From Verrucosispora sp. WMMD573 (GTDB lineage Bacteria > Actinomycetota > Actinomycetes > Mycobacteriales > Micromonosporaceae), in contig NZ_CP114901.1 of the NCBI RefSeq assembly GCF_027497175.1, forward strand, positions 1,302,001 through 1,366,000: 64,000 nt of DNA, given 5' to 3'. Of this stretch, positions 9,444-18,617 are shown piece after piece; the stretch's first letter is position 1, and every line of letters starts with the position of its first letter. The position numbers were made by a program, and so were the translations under genes. The notes beneath the pieces were generated by a model. The model did no database searches and was not told where the DNA came from. It saw only the letters and a list, made by a program, of their open reading frames with translations.

Positions 9444-9881
9444 GTGGAACGTATCGAATTCCGTACCATCGAGCAGGAGCTCGGCGTCGGGATGTTCCCG
9501 ACACTCGTTCCGTACCTTAACGACATATCCCTATCTGACATGGTTCGCACGGCTGAGCTGCCCTTTGCGCGGCGAGAAGGGAAACCCAACCTCGCGGGCA
9601 GCTATGCGGGGCTGCTGGGCGACAGCGTGCGCTGGCCGAGTCGGCACTATCTCGGTGATCCGGTGCTGAGCTGGTTCGGTGACGGCGACACCGTGTTACT
9701 GGGGTGTACCTGCGGTGACTGGGGCTGCTGGCCCTTTACCGCGATGGTCACGGTTGCTGAGGACACGGTCAACTGGTCTGGCTATCGCACCGGGCATCGT
9801 GATTGGGGCTACCAGGAACTGCTTCCCGTCACCTTCGATCGCCTTCAGTACGAGGAAGCGCTGCGGGCGACAGTTCGCTGA
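9444..9881 (+). CDS. Conserved hypothetical protein with CxCGxxGCWP motif
   Basis: About 145 residues with no membrane segment. The sequence has a striking LLGCTCGDWGCWPF motif, three cysteines that could bind a metal or form disulfides, and otherwise mixed alpha/beta character. I recall unnamed actinobacterial proteins with this motif but no known function. GTG 9444 was chosen because the residues before it (from 9327) are compositionally unlike protein. No operon partner is present, since the APH-like gene is on the other strand. Confidence 0.65.
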   Translation: MERIEFRTIEQELGVGMFPTLVPYLNDISLSDMVRTAELPFARREGKPNLAGSYAGLLGDSVRWPSRHYLGDPVLSWFGDGDTVLLGCTCGDWGCWPFTAMVTVAEDTVNWSGYRTGHRDWGYQELLPVTFDRLQYEEALRATVR

Positions 9882-9938
9882 GCAGGGGAGGCCACATCAT
9901 CACGCCGTCGGCTCGCAAGGATGAACGTCCTCAACTCA

Positions 9939-10603
9939 GCATGAGCGTGCGCCGGTGATGGCAGTCCCGAACCGCGTCGTGCAGGCACCGCACGTGAACG
10001 GTTCGTGGGCGAAGCCGCTCGACCAACACCCTCCCGCGCCGGTCACCGGCGGCTGCGGTTCATCGCGTGGCCGGCACCGACCTGGTCCAGACCCGATGGA
10101 CACCCCCGGTACGAGCCGGGAGCCCGGCTCGTGCCGGCCCAACCCCGACCCGCACGGTCTTCAACCGCACCGCGTCAAGTGCCCTCCACTACCCGGTGCC
10201 GGGGGACAGGACAACCGGGCGGAAATCAGATGCCCAGACCACACCACCGCCACCACTGGCCATTACCCCACCCCATGGTGCAGCCCCCGACCCGCCAAGC
10301 CGTGAGCCCAGGTCAACGTCCACCGACCACACCCGCAGCGACAACCGCCAAGAAGATCCACAGCAATGGCCACAGTGGACGGAGCCCGACGACCTGCCGA
10401 CGCACACCTCCACCATGATCCAGACCAGGCGACACGCGAACGCACTGGTCAGCACGCACGAGCACGAACCGCCACTCAGACGGCACGCGAACTTTGGAGC
10501 ACCAACGGAGCACCAAGCTCCCACATGCTGGAAGATCGCGCCACATAGCGGGAAAGAGTCAAGGCCGCAACCAACGTTTTTGCTGGTCACGGCCTTGATC
10601 GTG
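9939..10603. repeat. Island end repeat, copy 2
   Basis: This segment is nearly identical to 24545-25223, base for base over long runs. One short insertion (about 14-17 bp near 24660-24676) is present only in the other copy. It contains a GGAGCACCA direct repeat near 10497-10516. Long open frames run through it on both strands but are proline/threonine- or cysteine/tryptophan-rich and differ in frame limits between copies, so I do not call them genes. It is most likely the right-hand terminal region of an integrated element adjoining its att core. Confidence 0.75.
10559..10598. terminator. Hairpin beside tRNA-Arg 3' fragment (copy 2)
   Basis: Arms TCAAGGCCG (10559-10567) and CGGCCTTGA (10590-10598) enclose inner complementary ACCA and TGGT. 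The structure is the same as the terminator of the intact tRNA-Arg at 25179-25218. Confidence 0.65.
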
Positions 10604-10650
10604 TGGCGCGCCCGAAGGGACTCGAACCCCTAACCTTCTGATCCGTAGTC
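10604..10650 (-). repeat. att-like duplicate of tRNA-Arg(ACG) 3' half, copy 2
   Basis: 47 bp are identical to 25224-25270 of the intact tRNA-Arg gene: the CCA end through the T arm to the anticodon loop. The identity ends abruptly after ccgtagtc, and the following bases cannot complete a tRNA. This is the junction between island A and island B. A GAGCACCAACGGAGCACCA motif found in the left flank (from 10498) recurs on the right side near 10859, as integrase arm sites would on both sides of a core. Confidence 0.85.
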
Positions 10651-11217
10651 CGAACCCGTCAGATGCTCTCTACGCTGCGTAACTACAGCTTCGCGCGTGT
10701 CGTTGAGTGCTGATGTGTGTCGGAACGAGCGGCTGAGTATCTGCTGGTCAGGGCGATACAGCGATTGGGGCGCTGGATCCGCACGGAAAGTGATCGGGCG
10801 TGAGTGACGCGTTTTGCTGGTCCTGATCCGATGGTGCTGGTTGAGCGCCGGACATCCGAGCACCAACGGAGCACCATCGCGGTTGGTAACCGCGCCTGGT
10901 CGGGATCTTCATCAGCCCGGTCGACGATGCCTACCGCGACAAGTACCGCCTCCGCCTTAATGGCTCAGTCAACCCAGCCCCCTGGGCAGCAACGAGTCGC
11001 TCATGGGTGGGGGCAGGCATCCTGAAACGTTGCTGTGTGCCCACCGCCACGCCGTACCCGGGGAACACCACGCGGTGAGTGGTCCCGCTCCACCCGAAGG
11101 CGAGCAGGCACCACCAGCGGCCCGTTGTGCTGGGTTGTGGTGTATCAGCTTCCGTGTGCTTGCCACCGATACGGATGATGCTCCGGAGGGTCCGGGCGAG
11201 GAGGCGTCGAACAGGCC
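10651..11217. other. Intergenic stretch with a repeated GAGCACCA motif
   Basis: No convincing gene. Near 10859-10877 the 19-bp GAGCACCAACGGAGCACCA repeats exactly the motif at 10498-10516 on the other side of the att core. The last 200 bp before the transporter gene are structured (several GC-rich inverted repeats) and could be a 5' leader, but no known riboswitch core can be recognised. Confidence 0.5.
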
Positions 11218-12533
11218 GTGGGCGGCTATGGCGTGCAGGTCACGCTGGTGTTCGTGTTGGTGTTGGTGAACGCGGTGTTCGCGGGCAGCGAGATGGCGTT
11301 GGTGTCGCTACGGGAGAGCCAGCTGCAGCGACTGGAGCGGACCTCCCGGGCCGGCGGGTGCTGGCGAAGCTGGCGCGGGACCCGAACCGGTTCCTGGCCA
11401 CGATCCAGATCGGTATCACCCTGGCCGGGTTCCTGGCGTCGGCCGCGGCGGCGGTGTCTCTGGCCGAGCCGCTCGTGGGCCCCTTGGGCTTCCTCGGTGG
11501 CGCGGCGGAGCCGGTGTCCATCGTCGTCGTCACCATCATCCTGACCTTCGTCACCCTGGTGCTGGGTGAGCTGGCGCCGAAGCGGATCGCGATGCAACGC
11601 GCCGAGGGTTGGGCGCTGCTGGTGGCCCGGCCGTTGGACGCGTTGTCGGCGTTCTCCCGTCCGGCGGTGTGGCTGCTGAGCAGGGCCAGCGACACGGTGG
11701 TGCGGCTGACCGGCGGTGACCCCCGGGCCCGGCGGGAGGAAGTCACCACCGAGGAGTTGCGGGACATGGTCGCCGCGCAGCGCAACCTCACCCCCGAACA
11801 CCGGATGATCATTTCGGGCGCGTTCGAGGTGGCCGAGCGGATCCTGCGGGAGATCCTCGTTCCGCGCCGCGAGGTGGTCACCCTGTCCGAGGCGTTGACC
11901 GCGCCGCAGGCGTTGCGTGAGTTGGGCAGGTCGGGGCAGACCCGTGCCCCGGTCGTGGGTCGCGGCGGCCTGGACGACACCATCGGTGTGGTGCACCTGC
12001 GGGACCTGCTCGACCAGGAGGGCCCGGTCGCCGAGCACGCCAGCCCGCCGGTGTACCTGCCGGAGACGTTGAAGGTGACCGTGGCGATCCGGGAGCTGCG
12101 CGCCCAGAGGCAGCAGTTCGCCCTGGTGGTGGACGAGCGGGGCTCCATCGACGGGATCGTCACGATGGAGGACCTGGTCGAGGAGAGTGTCGGGGAGATC
12201 TACGACGAGACCGACCGGGACGTGCAGGCAGTCGTCCGGGAGGCCGACGGGGCGCTGCTGATGCCGGGTGGCTTCCCGCTGCACGATCTGACCGACGTCG
12301 GCATCGACCTTGACGAGGACATCCTCGAAGCCGGGGACTACACGACCGTGGCGGGTCTGCTCCTGGCCCACCTCGGCCACATTCCGAAGGCTTCCGGTGA
12401 GGTGATCGAGTTGCCGGGTCTGTCCGCTCAGGTGGCGGAGTTGACCGGGCGGGCCATCACCCGGGTGCGCCTGCACACCATCCCGGTGCGTGGCGACGGG
12501 CACGAGGCCGGCGAGGACGAGACAACCTCTTGA
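11218..12533 (+). pseudogene. CNNM/CorC-type (hemolysin C family) transporter, frameshifted
   Basis: This gene encodes an integral membrane CNNM domain, a CBS pair and a CorC_HlyC transporter-associated domain; relatives export or regulate Mg2+/Co2+. The N-terminus (GTG 11218, preceded by GAGGAGG) starts in one frame: VQVTLVFVLVLVNAVFAGSE and then MALVSLRESQLQRLERTSRAG. From about 11355 the homology jumps one frame to RVLAKLARDPNRFLATIQIG and continues through membrane helices, CBS regions (LVVDERGSIDGIVTMEDLVE) and a C-terminal domain ending near VRLHTIPVRG. One C appears to be missing in cgggccggcgggtgctg. It is either a true frameshift inactivating the gene or a sequencing error. Without it the protein would be about 438 residues, normal for the family. 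Confidence 0.8.
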
Positions 12534-12784
12534 CAAGCCTGGCCGACAACCAGCAATCGCGTGCTGTGGGGTGAGGGCCGCACTCCACAGGGGCCACACC
12601 CGACTCTACCCGAGAGTAATGCTCCGGATGCACTCAGCTACTTCTCAGGTGGCGTTGGTAGTGTCCCGGCGCGACTGCATCCATTATGGACTGAGTTGAT
12701 CTCGTTGTGACACAAGGATCCTCGTGGAAGTTTCACCGGATCCGGGTGTCGCGCGTCCGGTGGTTGTCGAGGGAGAGGCTCGTG

Positions 12785-13840
12785 GTGTTCAAGAAGATGC
12801 TGGGCGCGTTCGGAGTGGGCGGCCCCAGCGTCGATACCGTCCTATCTAATCCGAGCACCCGCCCGGGGTTGATGCTGGGTGGGCAGGTGAACTTGACCGG
12901 CGGCAGCCACGACGTGGAGATCGACCACATCACCGTCGGCCTGGTCACCCGGGTCGAGGTCGACGGCGCGGAGGAGGGGTACGACGCCCTCGTCGAGTTC
13001 CACCGCGTACAGGTCGCCGGCGGCCTGCACCTGCGCGAGGGCCAGCAGTTGTCGCTGCCGTTGCAGGTGGCGATGCCGTGGGAGGCCCCGGTGACCGACC
13101 TGTACGGGCAGCACCTGCACGGCATAACCATGGGCCTGCGCACCGAGGTGGCCATCCGCGGCGCGGTCGACAAGGGCGACCTCGACCCGGTGTACGTGCA
13201 TCCGCTGCCGGTGCAGGAACGCATCCTGGAGGCCTTCGGCCGGCTCGGCTTCCAGTTCAAGGGCGCCGACCTGGAACACGGGCACATCGCCGGGCTGCAC
13301 CAAAGCCTGCCGTTCTACCAGGAGATCGAGTACTACGCCGCCCCGCAGTACGCCCACGCCGTCAACGAGGTCGAGCTGACCTTCGTCGCCAACGAGCACG
13401 GCGTCGACGTCGTCCTCGAATTCGACAAGCGCGGCGGCCTGTTCACCGGCGGCCACGACTCCTACGGCCGCTACCACGCCGCACACGCCGACGCCGACCG
13501 CGTCGACTGGGCCGCGCAGGTCGACGGCTGGGTCCGCCAGGCCCTCGAAAGCTACCAGAGCACCCACGCCGGCCACGGATACGCCCCGCCCGCCCAGGGC
13601 TACGGCACACCCGGCTACCCGCCACCGCCTCCGCCGCCCGGCTACGGGCACGCCGGGTACGGCAACCCCGGAGGGCACCACAAGGACGAGCACCACCACG
13701 AGCGGCACGGTGGCCCCGGCATGGGTGCCGTCGCCGCCGGCGTGGTCGGTGGCGCCGCGCTCGGCTTCGCCGGCGGCATGGTCGCCGACGAGGTCTTCGA
13801 CTCCTTCGGCGAGGACGAGGGCGGCGGCGACGAGGAGTGA
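12785..13840 (+). CDS. Spo0M-like (SpoOM/arrestin-fold) protein
   Basis: A 351-residue protein. The N-terminal two thirds (VFKKMLGAFGVGGPSVDTVL, then GGQVNLTGGSHDVEIDHI) match the sporulation-control protein family Spo0M, an arrestin-like beta-sandwich implicated in development and stress. The C-terminal quarter is low-complexity: Tyr/Pro/Gly repeats (GYGTPGYPPPPPPPGYG), a His-rich stretch, then a Gly/Ala hydrophobic segment and an acidic tail. GTG 12785 has GGGAGAGG six bases upstream; GTG 12782 is also possible. The following small genes on the same strand may be co-regulated but are separated by more than 100 bp. Confidence 0.85.
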   Translation: MFKKMLGAFGVGGPSVDTVLSNPSTRPGLMLGGQVNLTGGSHDVEIDHITVGLVTRVEVDGAEEGYDALVEFHRVQVAGGLHLREGQQLSLPLQVAMPWEAPVTDLYGQHLHGITMGLRTEVAIRGAVDKGDLDPVYVHPLPVQERILEAFGRLGFQFKGADLEHGHIAGLHQSLPFYQEIEYYAAPQYAHAVNEVELTFVANEHGVDVVLEFDKRGGLFTGGHDSYGRYHAAHADADRVDWAAQVDGWVRQALESYQSTHAGHGYAPPAQGYGTPGYPPPPPPPGYGHAGYGNPGGHHKDEHHHERHGGPGMGAVAAGVVGGAALGFAGGMVADEVFDSFGEDEGGGDEE

Positions 13841-13946
13841 ATCGCCTCCGATCCACAGTGGAAGCACGCACCCGATCCATGATCTAATTCGCCAGGTTCG
13901 TCCGCAACAGGTCGGAATGTCCGACCGACACGTCGAAGGAGTGTGC

Positions 13947-14168
13947 ATGCCCGTCACCGCCGACCTCACCAAGCTGGTCGACAAGGCATACCAGGACAAG
14001 ACCCTCACCGAGATCGTCGACGCTCCGGTGTCCGCCCTCGCCGGGGTCAGCGACGGCGACGCCAAGCTACTCAAGGACGCCTTCAACATCACCACCGTCG
14101 GCGATCTCGGCCGAAACCCGTACTTCCGCACCGCCAACGCCCTGGTCGCCCTCACCGGCGGCAAGTAG
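13947..14168 (+). CDS. Small helix-hairpin-helix-like protein
   Basis: A 73-residue helical protein. The region VSALAGVSDGDAKLLKDAFN, then ITTVGDLG, resembles the helix-hairpin-helix/SAM-like folds that place a GV/GI hairpin between helices. ATG 13947 has a good GAAGGA six bases upstream. The mature part ends NALVALTGGK. The gene lies just downstream of the Spo0M-like gene. Its function is unknown; DNA or protein binding are the obvious possibilities for such a fold. Confidence 0.7.
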   Translation: MPVTADLTKLVDKAYQDKTLTEIVDAPVSALAGVSDGDAKLLKDAFNITTVGDLGRNPYFRTANALVALTGGK

Positions 14169-14342
14169 CACCCGCGCGGATGCCCGGTGGACCGGATACC
14201 TTCCAGGCCGCCGGGCATCGGCTTGTTCTGCCTTCCGTCCCTGCTGCCGTCCGTGATGGCTCGCGGGGCTGGTTTCGGCGGTTGCGGGGCAGGGGCAATG
14301 ATCGGAGCCGAAGACAAACCCCCTGTTGGAGGGACGGCTCTC

Positions 14343-14615
14343 GTGGAAGTTACCGGCTTCTTCACCGCGATCATCATCGGTCTGGTCATCGGCGCGCTCG
14401 GCCGCCTGGTGGTGCCGGGCAAGCAGAACATCCCGATCTGGCTGACCCTGCTCATCGGCGTGGTCGCCGCGATCCTCGGCACCCTCGTCGCCGGCGCCCT
14501 CGGCGTCGATGACACCGCCGGCATCGACTGGATCGAACTGGCCATCCAGGTCGTCTTCGCCGCGATCGGCGTCGCCATCGCCGCCGGCGCCTACGGCCGC
14601 CGCCGCGTTCACTGA
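14343..14615 (+). CDS. GlsB/YeaQ/YmgE-family small membrane protein
   Basis: A 90-residue protein with three hydrophobic helices. The opening FFTAIIIGLVIGALGRLVVPG matches the transglycosylase-associated (GlsB/YeaQ/YmgE) family signature, with Gly-rich helix packing and the conserved LVVPGKQNI loop. Members are stress-induced inner-membrane proteins of unclear mechanism. GTG 14343 is preceded by GGAGGGA with eight bases of spacing. Ends GAYGRRRVH. Confidence 0.85.
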   Translation: MEVTGFFTAIIIGLVIGALGRLVVPGKQNIPIWLTLLIGVVAAILGTLVAGALGVDDTAGIDWIELAIQVVFAAIGVAIAAGAYGRRRVH

Positions 14616-14677
14616 CCGCCACCGTCCATCCCGCCGGCCCAGCCCTTCGGGGCGGGCCGGCGGCGTGCTGCCGGCAC

Positions 14678-14856
14678 GGGAAGCACCTGCGGCAGCGGCC
14701 CGCGACGGCGCTGGTGGCGAACCTGGGTATCGCGGTCAGCAAGTTCGTCGCCGCGGGCATCACCGGATCGGCGTCGATGCTCGCCGCGGGCGTGCACTCC
14801 GTCGCGGACTCCACCAACCAGGCGCTGCTGCTCGTCGGCGGCAAACGGGCTCGACG
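14678..14856 (+). pseudogene. 5' fragment of a cation diffusion facilitator (CDF) transporter
   Basis: The frame reads TALVANLGIAVSKFVAAGIT, then GSASMLAAGVHSVADSTNQA and LLLVGGKRARR, the first transmembrane helices of a CDF metal exporter, including the conserved HSVADS metal-site region. The homology stops after KRARR where the decayed IS110 sequence begins, and no remaining CDF sequence is found downstream. The gene is therefore truncated, probably by insertion of the IS110-family element followed by deletion. Confidence 0.7.
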
Positions 14857-14931
14857 TGCTCACCGATTTCCCCAAGTCAGGCTGCCCGCCACGGTGATCC
14901 TCGTTCGCTGGCGGAAGGAACCCGGCTCTCC

Positions 14932-15969
14932 GTGATCACGATCGGTATCGACCCGCACAAGTCCTCCTTGACCGCTGTCGCCCTCGACGAGACCGGTCAC
15001 CTGCTGGCGACCAGGCGGATCACCGTCAACGCCGCCGCATACAAGACGCTGACCGCCCTGGGCCGCCGGCTGGCCGCAACGCCGCTTCGATGTCGAAGGC
15101 GCCGCCGGGCTGGGGCGGGGTATCGCGCAACTGCTGGCCGCCGCCGGCGAACACGTCGTCGACGTCCCAGCCACCCTGGCCGCTTCGAGCTCGGCTGCTG
15201 GACACTGGCGGCACCCGCTGAACCGACGCCGCAGACGCCACCAGCGTCGCTCACGCTGCCATGCGGCACCAGCGGTTGCGCCACGTCGTGGCCGAGGAAC
15301 ATCACACCGGCTGCGGTTGCTCTCCGAACGGCGCGACGACCTGGCTCGCGAACGCGTCCGCCTGCTCAACCGGCTTCACGTGCTGCTACGTAATCTGATC
15401 CCCGGTGGCGCGACGCTGGACCTTACCGCAGACAAGGCCGCCGGGCTGCTGCGCAACACCCGGCCGCTCACCGCCACCAACAGCTGCCGCCGCGACCTGG
15501 CCCGTGACCTGATTGCGGACCTACGCCACCTGGACCGACGCCTGCACGCCAACCAGGCCCAGATCCGGCAGGTCCTGAGCGAGACGCACTCCACCATCAC
15601 CGAAATCCGCGGCGTCGGGCACATCATCGCCGCCAAGATCCTCGGTCACGTCGGTGACGTCACCCGTTTCCCGACGGCCGATCACTTCGCCAGCTACGCC
15701 GGCACCTCACCACTCGAGGCCTCCAGCGGCGAACGCCGCCGCCACCGGCTCAACCCCACAGGCAACCGGCAACTCAACACCGCTCTGCACACCATTGCGC
15801 TCGTCCAAGCCCGCAACGAAGGCCCCGGCCGCGCTTACTACCAGCGCAAACTCGCCGAAGGGAAAACGCCAGCCGAAGCCCGACGCGCGCGCTCAAACGA
15901 CGCCTCACCAACGTCCTCTACCGACACATCATCAAAGATCAACTCGCCCTCACCGCGGGCAGGGGTTGA
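14932..15969 (+). pseudogene. IS110-family transposase, multiply frameshifted
   Basis: The start VITIGIDPHKSSLTAVALDE is the RuvC-like DEDD N-terminus of IS110 transposases. The central helical region is recognisable as RRDDLARERVRLLNRLHVLL. The C-terminal transposase_20 domain (ITEIRGVGHIIAAKILGHVG, then SYAGTSPLE) is also clear. The reading frame is broken near 15085, near 15181, by a TGA near 15219, near 15300, and again near 15893. The true end is the TGA at 15967-15969. IS110 elements lack long inverted repeats, so the ends cannot be placed. Confidence 0.85.
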
Positions 15970-16165
15970 CACACAGAGGCGCTCTTGAGCCTCTCCCCGC
16001 CCTGGAGCGACGACCGGGCTACGCAGGCCAAATGAGAGCCACACGACCAGCGTGGGCAGCCGAAATGAGAGCGACAAGCCGGGCACCTCGACCGAAGCCT
16101 GGCCGGGCCGCGGTCGCAGGTCAATGAAACAAGTAGCCGATGTGCGGGCGCCGGCCGACGATCGG

Positions 16166-17428
16166 TCAGCCGAGGCGGTGGGCTCGGCGTTGGAGGTATC
16201 GCTGCTCGACCTGATTGTGGGTTAGGGCGGCTGCTTCGCGGTACAAGGCCGCCGCGCCGGCCGTGTTACCGGTCATCTCAAGCAGATGTGCGCGGATCGC
16301 GCGTTCACGTTGCCGGGTCAGCGGTTCCTCGTCCAGGTGGTAGCCCCGGTTGAGGTCGTCGAGCAGGGCCAGCGCCCGGGCTGGCCCGTACGCGTGCGCG
16401 ACTGCGACCACCCGGCTCAGCCGTACCGGCGCGGTCGGACTGAGCCGTTCCAGTCCCAGGTACAGCGCCGCGATCTGGGGCCAGTCCGTCCGGTCCGGCG
16501 CCGCAGCCGCAGCATGCACGGCCGCGATCGCCGCCTGCAGCTGGTACGCGCCGACCTGGCGCCGCCGCCAGACGCTGTCGATAAGCTCCGTGCCCTCGCG
16601 GATCAGCTCGGGATCCCACCGTGTCCGGTCCTGCTCGTCCAGCGGCACCAGTTCGTCGCCGTCGGTACGGGCAGCGCGCCGCGACTCGGTGAGCAGCATC
16701 AGGGCGAGCAGCCCGGTCACCTCGGGGTCGTCCGGCAGGGAGGCGCGGAGCACGCGGGTCAGCCGGATCGCCTCGCGGGTCAGGTCCACGCGGGTGAGTG
16801 CGTCTCCGGTGGAGGCGGTGTAGCCCTCGTTGAAGATCAGGTAGAGCACCTGCATGACAGCGTTCATCCGGCTGTCGCGGTCGGCGTCGGTCGGCGGGGT
16901 GAACCGGGCGCCGGCGCGGGCCAGTTGCTGCTTGGCGCGGCTGATCCGGGCACCCATGGTGTTCTCGGTCGTCCCGTGCGCGTGTGCGATCTCCGCCGTT
17001 GTCAGGCCGCCGACCGCGCGCAGCGTGAGCGCCACCTGGGAGGTGGGGCTCAGCGCGGGGTGACAGCAAAGCAGCAGAAGCGTGAGACTGTCGTCGGTCT
17101 CCAGCGCAGGGCCCGCCTGGCGGGTCGGGTCCCGCATCGCCAGCTCGCTCATCCCGGCGCGCCGCTCACGGCGGCGTCGGGCCTGGTCGGTACGGAGCAG
17201 GTCGACCATCCGCCGATACCCGATCCGGATCAGCCAGCTGCGCGGGTTCTCCGGCACACCGTCCGTCGGCCACACCCGGCTCGCGACGAGCAGTGCCTCC
17301 TGTACTGCGTCCTCGGCGATATCGAAGCGGCCGAAGCGCCGCACCAGCGCGCCGAGAACCTGCGGCGCCTCGGTGCGCAGCAGGTGCTCGACGTCCGGCG
17401 TCACGCCGGTACTGCCGTTCGGGGTCAT
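16166..17428 (-). CDS. ECF sigma factor of the ECF42 type (long C-terminal extension)
   Basis: A 420-residue alternative sigma factor. Sigma-70 region 2 (RFDIAEDAVQEALLVASRVW, near residues 33-52) and region 4 (LTTAEIAHAHGTTENTMGAR, near 141-160) are followed by a long helical, TPR-like C-terminal domain of about 240 residues. That extension is characteristic of ECF42 factors and is known to be needed for their activity. These factors recruit RNA polymerase to genes for DGPF/YCII proteins. The start ATG overlaps the stop of the upstream DGPF gene (ATGA at 17425-17428), the classic ECF42 arrangement. There is no anti-sigma gene. Confidence 0.92.
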   Translation of the reverse strand: MTPNGSTGVTPDVEHLLRTEAPQVLGALVRRFGRFDIAEDAVQEALLVASRVWPTDGVPENPRSWLIRIGYRRMVDLLRTDQARRRRERRAGMSELAMRDPTRQAGPALETDDSLTLLLLCCHPALSPTSQVALTLRAVGGLTTAEIAHAHGTTENTMGARISRAKQQLARAGARFTPPTDADRDSRMNAVMQVLYLIFNEGYTASTGDALTRVDLTREAIRLTRVLRASLPDDPEVTGLLALMLLTESRRAARTDGDELVPLDEQDRTRWDPELIREGTELIDSVWRRRQVGAYQLQAAIAAVHAAAAAPDRTDWPQIAALYLGLERLSPTAPVRLSRVVAVAHAYGPARALALLDDLNRGYHLDEEPLTRQRERAIRAHLLEMTGNTAGAAALYREAAALTHNQVEQRYLQRRAHRLG

Positions 17429-17802
17429 GCCGCGAAGTCCGCGCCCATTATCGGCCGGATCTCCATCGGCTCGCCCAGAACCTCGACCATCCGCGAGACG
17501 ATCTCGACGGCGCGCTCCTGGTTGTCCACGTCGATCACCGCAAAGCTGGCCAGGACCTCCTTGAGCTCGACGAATGGGCCGTCGGTGGCCACCACGCCGG
17601 TCGGGGTCTTGCGGACCGTGGTGCTGACCGCCGGGTGACCGAGTCCCTCGCTGCTGACGAACTCGCCGGTCTCGATCAGCTCCTGTTCGAACCGCTGGTA
17701 CGCGGCGAACGCGGCCAGCGCCTCCTCGGACGGGGTGTCGGCGGTCGCGGCGTCCCAGGCGGCGGCCGGCGTGTAGCTGAGCAGCAGATACTTCATGATC
17801 AT
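17425..17802 (-). CDS. DGPF/YCII-family protein, ECF42 partner
   Basis: A 125-residue alpha/beta protein of the YCII / DGPF superfamily. The diagnostic motif TDGPFVELKEVLASFAVIDV is near residues 73-92. It begins MIMKYLLLSYTPAAAWDAA. DGPF proteins are the conserved genomic partners and targets of ECF42 sigma factors; their biochemical role is unclear, though they resemble small ferredoxin-like-fold enzymes. It is translationally coupled to the sigma gene by an ATGA overlap and follows a DUF998 gene on the same strand. Confidence 0.9.
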   Translation of the reverse strand: MIMKYLLLSYTPAAAWDAATADTPSEEALAAFAAYQRFEQELIETGEFVSSEGLGHPAVSTTVRKTPTGVVATDGPFVELKEVLASFAVIDVDNQERAVEIVSRMVEVLGEPMEIRPIMGADFAA

Positions 17803-17838
17803 CCTTGTGTTCGCGGGGCTTGGGTCACGCTACGCCGA

Positions 17839-18468
17839 TCAGCTCGAACGGCGCAGGGAGAGGGCGACGACCGTCGTCCAGGTGAAGGCGACCAGGCCGT
17901 TCACGGCGATCTGGATGCTCACGTGGCTCGGCGACATCGGCGTCAGCAGGATGAGCGCGGCGAGGCCGCTCAGCGCCGCCGGCAGGGCGGCCCGACGGCG
18001 GACGTACCGGATGGTCAGCACGATGGCGGCGACGGCCAGCGCGGTGAAGGCGATGGCCGCCGCCGCCGAGTGCGCGATGCTGTGCCAGGACATCTCGTCG
18101 ACGGGCCCGTCAGGGGTCCCTACCGGGAAGCCGTACTCCGGATCCATCGTGAACACCCCGGCCGCGACGAGCCCGGCACCGAAGATCCCGATGAAGATCG
18201 GCAGCACACGCCGGCCGGTGCCCTCGGTGAGCGTACGCCGGACGCCGACGGCGAGGGCGATCCCGCCGAGGCCGGCGAGCACGAACGTGGTGATCTGGAT
18301 CCAGCCGAGACTTCCGGTGGCCAACTGGCTGATCGGGTGCCGCGTGATGTCGTAGCCCTCCCGCGTGAGCATCTGCGTCACGGCCGCGGCGAAGAAGACC
18401 GGTCCGGCGAGGCTGCCGGCGAGGAGCAGGCGGTCGGACGAGCGGCGGGCAGCGGGAACGGTGGCCAT
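17839..18468 (-). CDS. DUF998-family membrane protein
   Basis: A 209-residue integral membrane protein with about six hydrophobic helices. It includes LLLAGSLAGPVFFAAAVTQM near the N-terminus, and the conserved TREGYDITRHPISQLATGSL loop (about 35-54) and WHSIAH motif are both DUF998 hallmarks. ATG 18468 has a strong AAGGAGGAAG upstream. It is first in a minus-strand unit with the DGPF and ECF42 genes. Function is unknown; association with ECF42 units suggests it may be a regulon member. Confidence 0.88.
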   Translation of the reverse strand: MATVPAARRSSDRLLLAGSLAGPVFFAAAVTQMLTREGYDITRHPISQLATGSLGWIQITTFVLAGLGGIALAVGVRRTLTEGTGRRVLPIFIGIFGAGLVAAGVFTMDPEYGFPVGTPDGPVDEMSWHSIAHSAAAAIAFTALAVAAIVLTIRYVRRRAALPAALSGLAALILLTPMSPSHVSIQIAVNGLVAFTWTTVVALSLRRSS

Positions 18469-18617
18469 GACTTCCTCCTTGGTGGGTACTTGCCGCTACC
18501 TCGTGGTCGCATCGCGAACTTTGACGTTCTACAGCGTGAGCTGGATCACGCAACGTCGAAGTCAAGGCCCGGACGTCGCCTCCGAGGTGCCGACGAACAC
18601 CTACCGAGGAGGACACG

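Noticed and set aside
10067..10633. Long open frames across the island-end repeats (here and at 24489-25253, and on the minus strand)
   Set aside because: They are Pro/Thr/Arg- or Cys/Trp-rich, differ in length between the two copies, and run into the antisense of tRNA sequence. This is expected of high-GC noncoding DNA.
11020..11217. M-box or other Mg2+ riboswitch before the CNNM-type gene
   Set aside because: A GGTGAG-like string and several hairpins are present, but the conserved M-box core could not be found. A covariance-model search would decide.
12842..14578. 578-residue minus-strand frame opposite the Spo0M-like and following genes
   Set aside because: It is antisense to three well-supported genes with ribosome binding sites, and its composition is a mirror of theirs.
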